Assembly (NCBI RefSeq): GCF_005503625.1
Contig: NZ_SCMX01000025.1
Coordinates: 1 to 64,000 of the forward strand
Source of the DNA: Cupriavidus sp. 2SB
GTDB taxonomy: Bacteria; Pseudomonadota; Gammaproteobacteria; Burkholderiales; Burkholderiaceae
Reading direction: 5' to 3'
Length of the DNA: 64,000 nt
Made by a program: the position numbers and the translations under genes. Positions within the stretch are counted from its first letter, which is position 1; each line of letters starts with the position of its first letter. The notes below the pieces were generated by a model. It saw only the letters and a list, made by a program, of their open reading frames with translations. It searched no databases and was not told the DNA's origin. Below are positions 33,656 to 40,567 of the stretch, piece after piece.

Positions 33656-34044
33656 TCGGACTGGACTCGAACATCGTGCTGAGATTCCTTGCGCGAGATG
33701 ACCCCAGAATGACACCGAGGGCGACTTCCATCATGAGGTCGCTCTCCACGAGCCTGCGGGGCTTCATCCCGATTGCAGTGCTGGTCGAGGTGGTCTGGAC
33801 CATGCGGCGCCACTACGGTGCGGACCGGAGCACGATCGCGCGCGTCGTCGAGTACATGATCCGCAGCGACGAACTCGTCGTGGAGTCCTCCGATATCGTG
33901 AAGTCGGCGCTCTACCTGTTCCGGGAGAAAAAGGGCGATTTCGCCGACTGCCTGATCACGCGCACATGCGAGGCGGCGGGCTGCTCCCAGACGCTCACAT
34001 TCGATCGCAAGGCGAAGGAAAACGGCATGCGCCTGGTCAACTAG
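33652..34044 (+). CDS. vapC: PIN-domain ribonuclease toxin (VapC-like)
   Basis: A 130-residue PIN-domain protein with the expected acidic residues: Asp5 in IGLDSNIVLRF, Glu46 in VLVEVVWTM, Asp96/Asp99 in KGDFADCLI and Asp118 near TLTFDRKAK. These bind Mg2+ for RNA cleavage, usually of initiator or other tRNA. The length is standard. It overlaps the upstream candidate antitoxin gene by 4 nt, and its stop codon interlocks with the convergent SDR gene (shared CTAG). Confidence 0.88.
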   Translation: MIGLDSNIVLRFLARDDPRMTPRATSIMRSLSTSLRGFIPIAVLVEVVWTMRRHYGADRSTIARVVEYMIRSDELVVESSDIVKSALYLFREKKGDFADCLITRTCEAAGCSQTLTFDRKAKENGMRLVN

Positions 34045-34760
34045 CTCAATCCATCCAGCACCATATGCTGCCCATGCACCGCCTCTGCCGCATCCGAGGC
34101 CAGGAACGCCACGGCGCGCGCCGCCGCGCCGGTAGACACCCAAAGCGCGTGGTCGGCGGCAGGCATCGCGTGCCGGTTGGCGGGGGTATCGAGAATACTC
34201 GGGGCGATGCTGTTCACGTTGATGCCCGAGCTTCGCACCTCGTGGGACAGGCTTTCCACCAGCCGCTGCAATGCACTCTTGGACGCGGTGTAGGCGCCCA
34301 TCGCCGCGGCGCCCTGGCTGGCAGCTCGCGCGGACACGGCCACTACTTTTCCGCGCTGCTGGAACTTCATCGCCGGAATGAAGTGGCCGGTAACGGCCAC
34401 GAAGGACCATGCATTGAGATCCATCATCCGTACAAACGACTCGCGGCTCAGCGCGTGGGTGGGCTCACCCATCTCGAACCCGCCGGCCACATGCACAAGC
34501 ACATCGACCGAGCCCAATGCATCGAGGATGGCTGCTGCCACCGGGGCCATGGCCGTATCCGATGTGACATCGGCGGCGTGCAGCAAGGTACCGCCGTGGT
34601 CGGGTTCGGGATGGGCGAACACGCTCTGCAGATGCTGCAGGTCGCGGTCGATCAGCGCAAGCCGCGCGCCTTCCGCTGCAAACCGGCTGGCGATGGCACG
34701 GCCGAGGGCGCCGGCGGCACCGGTGATGACAACATGACGGCGGACGGCACTGGCTTCCAT
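34041..34760 (-). CDS. SDR-family oxidoreductase
   Basis: A 239-residue classical short-chain dehydrogenase. The Rossmann motif is VVITGAAGALGRAIA near residue 10, NAG is replaced by HVAGGFE, the catalytic Ser is in AVSARAAS and the Tyr-x3-Lys is in AYTASKSAL. AGGAGAT precedes the ATG at 34760. It likely reduces or oxidises a small alcohol/ketone with NAD(P). It stands alone, convergent with vapC and divergent from the DMT exporter; substrate unknown. Confidence 0.88.
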   Translation of the reverse strand: MEASAVRRHVVITGAAGALGRAIASRFAAEGARLALIDRDLQHLQSVFAHPEPDHGGTLLHAADVTSDTAMAPVAAAILDALGSVDVLVHVAGGFEMGEPTHALSRESFVRMMDLNAWSFVAVTGHFIPAMKFQQRGKVVAVSARAASQGAAAMGAYTASKSALQRLVESLSHEVRSSGINVNSIAPSILDTPANRHAMPAADHALWVSTGAAARAVAFLASDAAEAVHGQHMVLDGLS

Positions 34761-34908
34761 GGCGATCTCCTGGAAAGGGGGTGTCTGCCCCGCTGGGGTC
34801 TCTCAACCATAGTGCGTGGCACCGCGCTTCGCCAGATGCGGCGTCGGAGGCAACTGTACAGTGGCGGATCACGGCATCTGTGCATGGTTGGCCGCGCAAT
34901 GTTGGAGC

Positions 34909-35877
34909 ATGATGCCGCACCACCCCGCCACGGGGCCATCGCACCCAGGATCACAATTGCCGCTTTCCCGCCTCAAACAGAGCGATACGCTGCTTGCCGT
35001 GCTGGCGCTCATTGCGTCGATGGCGTCGCTATGCATCGGCACGTCGTTCGCCAAAAGTCTGTTCGGCGCCGTTGGCGCGCAAGGCACGGTTGCCATGCGC
35101 GTGTCTTTCGCCGCGCTGATCCTGATTGCCGTCTGGCGGCCCTGGCGCTTTCCGCTGTCGGGCGCCCATGCCCGGGCCATCGCGCTGTACGGTGCCGCGC
35201 TCGGCGCCACGAACCTGCTGTTCTATATGTCGCTGCGCACGATCCCCCTGGGTCTTGCCATTGCGATCGAGTTCACCGGGCCACTGGCGGTGGCGGTGCT
35301 GTCATCACGCCGCGCCATCGACTTCGTGTGGATCGCATGTGCCGTACTGGGTCTGATCCTGCTGCTACCGCTCGGAGAAGCCTCGACGCATCTGGACCCG
35401 GTCGGCATCGGCTACGCGCTGGCTGCCGGCGTGGGTTGGGCACTCTATATCGTGTTCGGCCAGATGGCGGGAAACGCCCATGGTGGGCAGGCGACCTCGC
35501 TGGGCATGACCATGGCAGCCATCGTGGCGGTGCCGTTTGGCGTGGCGCATGCAGGAACCGACCTGTTCAGCCCGGCGCTGCTGCTATCCGGGCTGGCCGT
35601 CGGCCTGATGTCGAGCGCGATTCCCTATTCGCTGGAAATGGTGGCGTTGAAGCGGCTGCCGCGCCGCACATTCGGCATTCTGCTGAGCCTGGAGCCGGCC
35701 ATGGGCGCACTGGCTGGACTGGCTTTCCTGCACGAACAGCTGACGCCCATCCAGTGGGTGGCCATCGGGGCCATCATCACGGCGTCCATCGGCTGCACAG
35801 TGACGGCGCGCGGAAAGCGACCGCCGCCGCAGGACGAAGCTCAGTTGGCGGCGAACCAGTCGGCTGGCAGCCACTGA
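34909..35877 (+). CDS. EamA/DMT-family transporter (RhtA-like)
   Basis: A 322-residue inner membrane protein with ten hydrophobic segments in two EamA halves (TLLAVLALIASMASLCIGTS at the start; GWALYIVFGQMAGN opening the second). IALYGAALGATNLLFYMSLR followed by TIPLGLAIAIEFTGPLAVAV is typical of RhtA-like threonine/homoserine exporters. The start is one of two adjacent ATGs at 34909/34912; longer frames lack a ribosome binding site. The C-terminus is a basic tail. It overlaps the convergent GNAT gene by 37 nt. The exported compound is probably an amino acid or a similar metabolite. Confidence 0.85.
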   Translation: MMPHHPATGPSHPGSQLPLSRLKQSDTLLAVLALIASMASLCIGTSFAKSLFGAVGAQGTVAMRVSFAALILIAVWRPWRFPLSGAHARAIALYGAALGATNLLFYMSLRTIPLGLAIAIEFTGPLAVAVLSSRRAIDFVWIACAVLGLILLLPLGEASTHLDPVGIGYALAAGVGWALYIVFGQMAGNAHGGQATSLGMTMAAIVAVPFGVAHAGTDLFSPALLLSGLAVGLMSSAIPYSLEMVALKRLPRRTFGILLSLEPAMGALAGLAFLHEQLTPIQWVAIGAIITASIGCTVTARGKRPPPQDEAQLAANQSAGSH

Positions 35878-36461
35878 GGCGTCAGCCGGCCGGGATGTGC
35901 CGGGGCAGGCGCGCCCAGCGTCAGGCTGACTTCATGCAGGAAGCTGTCCTCCGGATTGCGTCGTGCGGAGAAGCCGCACTCGCGCATGATCGCCAGCATG
36001 CGGCGGTTCTCGCTGAGGACGTCGCCACGCATCCCCCGCAGCTTGCGGGTCCGCGCAATGTTCTGGAGCCGCTGGATCAGGCGCCGCCCCAGCCCCTTGC
36101 CCTGCCAGCCATCGGCCACCACGACGGCGAGGTCGGCCACGCCTTCGGCATTCACCACGTATTCGGCCTTGCCAATGATCGTCTCCTCACCATCCGGCGA
36201 CGGCGAAGTCAGCACCACGGCCACATCGCGATCCGGCCGATAGCCAATGAAACTCTCGATGATCGTGTCGGCAACCCGTCCGCCGGTCAGATAGCGGTAG
36301 TAGCGGCTCTCCAGCGACAAGCCATCAATGAAGGCGCGCAGCCCGGCGCGGTCCGTGTGCCGTACCGCGCGCAGCGTCACGCGCGCACCGCCCGATACCT
36401 GCCACGATTCTTCCGCGTTCGGCATCCCCGTATAAGCAGCAGCACCCTGTGTTTGGCTCAT
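35841..36461 (-). CDS. GNAT-family N-acetyltransferase
   Basis: A 206-residue protein with a GNAT fold at about residues 25-165. It has VADLAVVVADGWQGKGLGRR, in which QGKGLG is the acetyl-CoA pyrophosphate loop, followed by LIQRLQNIARTRKLRGMRGD. The region VLSENRRMLAIMRECGFSAR is the usual last part of the fold. These enzymes acetylate amines, and related domains in acyl-CoA synthetase regulators acetylate proteins. It overlaps the convergent exporter gene and is divergent from an HxlR regulator. Substrate unknown. Confidence 0.88.
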   Translation of the reverse strand: MSQTQGAAAYTGMPNAEESWQVSGGARVTLRAVRHTDRAGLRAFIDGLSLESRYYRYLTGGRVADTIIESFIGYRPDRDVAVVLTSPSPDGEETIIGKAEYVVNAEGVADLAVVVADGWQGKGLGRRLIQRLQNIARTRKLRGMRGDVLSENRRMLAIMRECGFSARRNPEDSFLHEVSLTLGAPAPAHPGRLTPQWLPADWFAAN

Positions 36462-36506
36462 GACAACCCCTGACTACGTTTTACATAGCCAGAAGCATAG
36501 TCGAAA

Positions 36507-36533
36507 CCCTAGCTTTTGCAAATGAAGTTAGGG
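36507..36533. promoter_or_regulatory. Dyad before HxlR gene, likely operator
   Basis: CCCTAGCTT and AAGTTAGGG are inverted arms with one mismatch and a 9-bp centre, located 17 bp before the HxlR ATG in the divergent spacer with the GNAT gene. Position and symmetry fit autoregulation. Confidence 0.5.
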
Positions 36534-36549
36534 CTGCTATGCTGAAGTC

Positions 36550-37050
36550 ATGGACAAGACACCTATCGCGTCACCCGAAACCCCGCCGATCAGCCCCGCT
36601 GACTTTGCTCAGTGCTCGATTGCCGGCACCTTGTCGCTCATCGGCGAGAAGTGGACCATTCTTATCTTGCGGGATGTGTTCTCGGGTGTGCGACGATTCG
36701 ACGATTTCCTGGAGCGGCTCCAGTGCTCGCCCGCCGTCCTGTCTGCCCGGCTGAAAACGCTGACCGAGGCCGGCCTGCTCCGCAAGATTGGCTACAAGGA
36801 GCCGGGCGAGCGCGAGCGCTTTGCCTATCACCCCACCCGCGCCGCGGTCGAGCTGCTGCCCGTGATCGTGGGCTTGATGCAATGGGGCGACGACCACCTG
36901 ACAACCTGCGGACAAGGCCCGGCCGAAATCCGCTCGAAGGTCAACGGCCTCAAGGTCCGCGCAGCGCTTGTCGACGAAAACAACGATCCTGTGGCACCGA
37001 ATGAAATGGCGTTGATTTCGTTGTTGGTGCCAGTCAGAGCAGACGACTAG
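36550..37050 (+). CDS. HxlR-family transcriptional regulator
   Basis: A 166-residue winged-helix regulator. The N-terminal CSIAGTLSLIGEKWTILILR segment is the HxlR hallmark, with the conserved Cys at about residue 22 that in several relatives senses electrophiles or oxidants. The helix-turn-helix continues through FDDFLERLQCSPAVLSARLK and the wing GYKEPGERERFAYHPT. The extra C-terminal 45 residues (after LTTCGQGP) are longer than in minimal members and have another Cys. It is divergent from the GNAT gene, separated by a dyad. Confidence 0.9.
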   Translation: MDKTPIASPETPPISPADFAQCSIAGTLSLIGEKWTILILRDVFSGVRRFDDFLERLQCSPAVLSARLKTLTEAGLLRKIGYKEPGERERFAYHPTRAAVELLPVIVGLMQWGDDHLTTCGQGPAEIRSKVNGLKVRAALVDENNDPVAPNEMALISLLVPVRADD

Positions 37051-37091
37051 CCATCGCCGCCGAAGCAGACATGATGAGCGCCTCAACGAGC

Positions 37092-37237
37092 TTTAGCGCT
37101 CACTCATGAGTACTAAACACAAATAAGCGCTCATATGCGAGCGATTAAATCGATGCTGCTTGACGGCTGGATGATGCTTGCCCAATAATGCAGCAACCTC
37201 CGAAAGAATATAAGCGCTCACATGGGATCGATTAAAC
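37092..37237. promoter_or_regulatory. Three-copy HipB-type operator array
   Basis: AGCGCTCA recurs three times: 37095-37102, 37126-37133 and 37212-37219. The second and third copies extend to a 28-nt block (ATAAGCGCTCATATGCGAGC, then GATTAAAT; and ATAAGCGCTCACATGGGATC, then GATTAAAC) with five differences. The second holds the dyad CGCTC-N6-GAGCG. They lie directly before hipB, matching autoregulation by HipB or HipBA on multiple operators. Confidence 0.65.
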
Positions 37238-37254
37238 CGCCTAAAAGATCGTAC

Positions 37255-37596
37255 ATGAGCGATAGGGACACCGCCGTCGTCCCTACTCCGGTTTCGCGCG
37301 CTCTGATAAAGCTCGGTCGCGATTTATCGATGGCTCGAAGGAGGCGGATGCTGACTCAGCAGTCGATGGCCGAACGCATCCAGACATCTGTGTCCACGCT
37401 GCGACGCCTGGAGAAAGGCGACCCACGCATTCCGATCGGCACCATCGCGCAGGCAATGTTCGTATTGGGCGAACTGGAAAAGATCAGCGGCTTGCTGGAG
37501 ACTGCCGACGACGACATCGGGCTGACCCTGATGAATGAACAACTTCCTCAGCGGGTTCGAGGCAAGAAGCAAAAGCCTGATTCGGGAGCACTCTGA
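37255..37596 (+). CDS. hipB: HipB-like antitoxin, HTH protein
   Basis: A 113-residue XRE-type protein. The helix-turn-helix is at about residues 15-70: LGRDLSMARRRRMLTQQSMA, then ERIQTSVSTLRRLEKGDPRI. It binds and neutralises HipA and represses the operon. The ATG at 37255 is preferred because an in-frame ATG at 37222 lies inside the third operator copy; the longer form would be 124 residues. The C-terminal QLPQRVRGKKQKPDSGAL tail is flexible, as in HipB. Only 3 nt separate it from hipA. Confidence 0.85.
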   Translation: MSDRDTAVVPTPVSRALIKLGRDLSMARRRRMLTQQSMAERIQTSVSTLRRLEKGDPRIPIGTIAQAMFVLGELEKISGLLETADDDIGLTLMNEQLPQRVRGKKQKPDSGAL

Positions 37597-37599
37597 TCC

Positions 37600-38901
37600 A
37601 TGGCCCCGACGCGGAAGAAGGTTGGCGTCGCCTTGGGTCAGCGGGCCATACCGCTTGGCGAACTCGCCTATGCCCGTGACGGACGACGGGAGCATTCGAC
37701 ATTCGCCTACGACGCCGCGTGGCTATCCGACTCGGCGAAGTTCTCGGTCTCCCCTGACCTTCCTCTCGTCCCAGGCAACCAGTTTCGGAAGGCACCGAGC
37801 AAAGACGACTCCATCTTCCATTTCGCGTTTGCGGACACCGAACCCGATGGCTGGGGCTGCCGCGTGATCGCGCGCGACCATGCCAAGCGCCGTAAAGCTG
37901 CGCAGCGAAACGACCTTCCTGTGCCATCGGCAGAACTGACCGAAATGGACTACCTGCTCGGGGTCGACGACACAAGCCGGATCGGCGCCATCAGACTCTT
38001 CGATCCAGAAACTAGGCGTTTCCTGCGCGTCATTGAAGACGGTGAGCGCGGAACACCACCGCTTCTGGAGCTTTCGCAACTCATGGCGGCATCGCGCGCC
38101 GTGGAGTTGAACAAGGAAACCGAAGCGGACCTGCGATATCTGCGCGGCCGGGGAACGTCGATAGGCGGCATGCGCCCGAAATGCACGATCGTCGACGACG
38201 ACGGGCATCTGGCGATCGGAAAGTTTCCCAGCGTGAAGGACGATCGCAGCGTCACCCGAGGCGAAGTCCTTGCCCTGCAACTGGCTGCTGCAGCCGGAAT
38301 CAACGTCTCCGACTCGCGCGTCGTCATGTCCGACGACATCCCCGTGGCACTGATTCGCCGGTTCGATCGCGTTGAAGGCGGAGGCCGGATTCCCTATCTT
38401 TCCGCCGGTTCAATGATGCGGGCATCCCGGCAAGACGACCACGCCTACACGCAGATCGCGGAAACCATCATTGCAAACAGTGCGCGTCCCGCCGAGGACC
38501 TTGAAGAGCTATGGCGTCGCCTCGTCTTCAATCTGCTGATTACGAATGTCGACGACCACGTGCAAAACCACGGTTTTCTCCACGTCGCTCACGGACAATG
38601 GCGCCTGGCGCCCGCGTTCGACATCAATCCCTTCCCCGACAAGGACCAGGAACTCAAGCTTTGGCTCGATGAAGCCTATGGCCCGGTGGATTCCATCAAA
38701 GCCGTCATCGGCGTGGCAAGCTACTTCAGGCTGGATTCGTCCGCAGTCCAGCGCGTGCTGGGTCAGGTCTGCCGCGCCATCGACACATGGGCGAACGTTG
38801 GCAAGTCGGCCGCAGTGGGCATGTCGAACCGTGACTTGGATGATTTCGCTCCGGCATTCGAAAACGCACAGATGCGGATTGCAAGGTCATTGCTGAAGTA
38901 G
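37600..38901 (+). CDS. hipA: HipA-family kinase toxin
   Basis: A 433-residue serine/threonine kinase-like toxin that typically phosphorylates aminoacyl-tRNA synthetases and induces persistence. The N-terminal domain includes LGELAYARDGRREHSTFAYD. The kinase core has the ATP loop region RGTSIGGMRPKCTI, with the autophosphorylation-type Ser, KFPSVKDDR, the catalytic Asp318/319 in NVDDHVQNHGF and the metal-binding Asp341 in FDINPFPD. All key parts are present, so it appears functional. It follows hipB by 3 nt and precedes the nas control region. Confidence 0.92.
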   Translation: MAPTRKKVGVALGQRAIPLGELAYARDGRREHSTFAYDAAWLSDSAKFSVSPDLPLVPGNQFRKAPSKDDSIFHFAFADTEPDGWGCRVIARDHAKRRKAAQRNDLPVPSAELTEMDYLLGVDDTSRIGAIRLFDPETRRFLRVIEDGERGTPPLLELSQLMAASRAVELNKETEADLRYLRGRGTSIGGMRPKCTIVDDDGHLAIGKFPSVKDDRSVTRGEVLALQLAAAAGINVSDSRVVMSDDIPVALIRRFDRVEGGGRIPYLSAGSMMRASRQDDHAYTQIAETIIANSARPAEDLEELWRRLVFNLLITNVDDHVQNHGFLHVAHGQWRLAPAFDINPFPDKDQELKLWLDEAYGPVDSIKAVIGVASYFRLDSSAVQRVLGQVCRAIDTWANVGKSAAVGMSNRDLDDFAPAFENAQMRIARSLLK

Positions 38902-38929
38902 TCCCACGCACCGCCCCCGCACATTGCAC

Positions 38930-38980
38930 TGCACCATAGCCGTGCGAACGCCCTAGTCTGGCGCTGCACCATAACGTGCA
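38930..38980. promoter_or_regulatory. Tandem NtrC-like sites upstream of nas operon
   Basis: TGCACC-ATAGC-CGTGCG at 38930-38946 has the GCAC-N7-GTGC spacing of NtrC sites, and TGCACC-ATAAC-GTGCA at 38965-38980 is the same with one base fewer. Both share TGCACCATA and lie 35 bp apart, about 100-140 bp upstream of the predicted start at 39078, where NtrC enhancers normally sit. Confidence 0.6.
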
Positions 38981-39051
38981 AATGGGTATAAAGACGCACT
39001 TTTTAAGCGTTTCTCTGCCCCACAAGCTACCTCCAAGACACTTCAAACGCC

Positions 39052-39067
39052 TGGCACACCGCTTGCG
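39052..39067 (+). promoter_or_regulatory. Sigma-54 (-24/-12) promoter of nas operon
   Basis: TGGCACACCGCTTGCG matches the RpoN consensus TGGCAC-N5-TTGC exactly, with GG at 39053-39054 and GC at 39065-39066, 10 bp apart. Transcription should begin near 39078, so the ANTAR-type hairpin starting at 39079 is the very 5' end of the message. Confidence 0.8.
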
Positions 39068-39078
39068 ATATAGAGCGT

Positions 39079-39163
39079 GGGCCGGTCAACGGCGACTGTC
39101 CCACCCCACATAAAACGACGGCTATGCCATGTAGCCGTCTGTCAGGACAACGGCGTCCCCTGA
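39079..39163 (+). promoter_or_regulatory. ANTAR-type antitermination leader RNA
   Basis: Two hairpins have the identical hexaloop AACGGC, with A at position 1 and G at position 4 as ANTAR proteins require. P1 is 39079-39102, with stem CGGTC/GACTG closing the loop plus outer GGG/CCC pairs. P2 is 39142-39163, with stem GGAC/GTCC plus outer TCA/TGA. Between them is a third hairpin, GACGGCTA/TAGCCGTC (39117-39139). The 3' side of P2 overlaps the left arm of the terminator, so P2 and the terminator are mutually exclusive. A NasT/NasR-type ANTAR protein, not in this window, would bind and allow read-through with nitrate. Confidence 0.82.
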
Positions 39164-39205
39164 ACTGGTCACTCTTGCCAGATTCTCGGGACGCCTTTTG
39201 TTTTT
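39152..39205 (+). terminator. Leader terminator (attenuator) of nas operon
   Basis: GGCGTCCC (39152-39159) pairs with GGGACGCC (39188-39195), followed by TTTTGTTTTT. The loop includes a small inner stem, CTGG/CCAG. It lies before the first gene (ATG 39217) and overlaps the P2 hairpin, the arrangement of a regulated attenuator. Confidence 0.82.
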
Positions 39206-39216
39206 GGAGCACGAGA

Positions 39217-40530
39217 ATGAACGGCAAAGCCACCCGGATCGAACTGCTGAATTTCAGCACGCCGCAGATGCGCGCTTTCCACCTGACCTGGATGGCGTTT
39301 TTCGTCTGCTTCTTCGCTTGGTTCGCTTGTGCGCCGCTGATGCCCGTGCTCAAGGGTGAATTCGGTCTGACGCCTGGTCAGATCGCCAATATCAATATCG
39401 CCGCCGTGGCCGTCACCATCATCGTGCGCCTGATCATCGGGCCGATGTGTGATCGCTTTGGCCCGCGCAAGACCTACACCGGCCTGCTCGCCATCGGCGC
39501 CATCCCCGTGATCGGCGTGGCGTTCGCGCAGAGCTACGAGACCTTCCTGTTCTTCCGCCTGCTGATTGGTGCGGTGGGTGCCAGCTTCGTGATCACGCAG
39601 TACCACACGTCGGTGATGTTCGCGCCAAACGTGGTGGGTACGGCCAATGCCGCGTCGGCGGGCTGGGGCAATGCCGGCGGCGGGGCCGCGCAGGGCGTGA
39701 TGCCGCTGCTGCTGGCCGCCGTGCTGTTCCTCGGTGTGGATCACGCCATGGGCTGGCGCGTGGCGCTGATCGTGCCGGGCGTGCTGATGCTGGTGATGGC
39801 GTTCATTTACTGGCGCTTCACGCAGGACTGCCCCGAAGGCAACTTTGCCGATCTGCGCGCACGTGGCATTGCAGTGAGCGGTGGCAAAGGCGGTGGCGGC
39901 TGGGCTAGCTTCCGCGCGGCCAGCACCAACTATCGCGTCTGGCTGCTGTTCATCACGTACGGCGCATGTTTCGGCGTGGAGATCTTCATCCATAACGTGG
40001 CCGCCACGTTCTATGTGGATCGCTTCGGCCTGTCGCTGTCGGCAGCCGGCATGGCAGCGGCGAGCTTCGGCCTGCTGGCGCTGTTTGCCCGTGCGTTGGG
40101 CGGCTATGTGTCGGATCGCTTTGCGCGCCGTCGCGGCCTCGATGCCCGCTCCATCGTGCTGTTCGTCTTCATTCTTGGCGAAGGCCTGGGCCTGCTGGCC
40201 TTTGCCCACGCCTCGGGCGTGGCCATGGCGATCGTCGCAATGCTCGTCTTCGGCCTGTTCACCCACATGGCCTGCGGCGCCACGTATGCGCTGGTGCCGT
40301 TTATCGATCGCAAGGCGCTGGGCGGTGTGGCCGGGATCATCGGCGCAGGCGGCAACGTGGGCGCAGTGGCCGCGGGCTTTCTGATGAAGGGTCTGGGCGA
40401 TCTGCAACAGACGCTGACGTATCTCGGCGTGGCCGCCACGCTGGCCGCGCTGTGCGCCATCGCCGTGCGCTTCAGCGCCGAGCACAAGGCACAGGAGCAG
40501 GCGCTCTACGACAACGCCCTCGCGAACTAA
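39217..40530 (+). CDS. Nitrate/nitrite transporter, MFS NarK family
   Basis: A 437-residue major facilitator with 12 membrane helices of the NarK/NasA nitrate porter group. The N-terminus contains FFVCFFAWFACAPLMPVLK, the loop motif is GPMCDRFGPRKTY, and the two nitrate signatures appear as GWGNAGGGAAQGVMPLL and AGIIGAGGNVGAVAAGFLM. It imports nitrate for the reductase encoded downstream. It is the first gene after the attenuator. GGAG lies 10 bases before the ATG; longer frames would run into the leader. nirB follows after 37 nt. Confidence 0.93.
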   Translation: MNGKATRIELLNFSTPQMRAFHLTWMAFFVCFFAWFACAPLMPVLKGEFGLTPGQIANINIAAVAVTIIVRLIIGPMCDRFGPRKTYTGLLAIGAIPVIGVAFAQSYETFLFFRLLIGAVGASFVITQYHTSVMFAPNVVGTANAASAGWGNAGGGAAQGVMPLLLAAVLFLGVDHAMGWRVALIVPGVLMLVMAFIYWRFTQDCPEGNFADLRARGIAVSGGKGGGGWASFRAASTNYRVWLLFITYGACFGVEIFIHNVAATFYVDRFGLSLSAAGMAAASFGLLALFARALGGYVSDRFARRRGLDARSIVLFVFILGEGLGLLAFAHASGVAMAIVAMLVFGLFTHMACGATYALVPFIDRKALGGVAGIIGAGGNVGAVAAGFLMKGLGDLQQTLTYLGVAATLAALCAIAVRFSAEHKAQEQALYDNALAN

Positions 40531-40567
40531 TCGACAAAGCACAACATCCCCGCACAAGGAAAGCATC

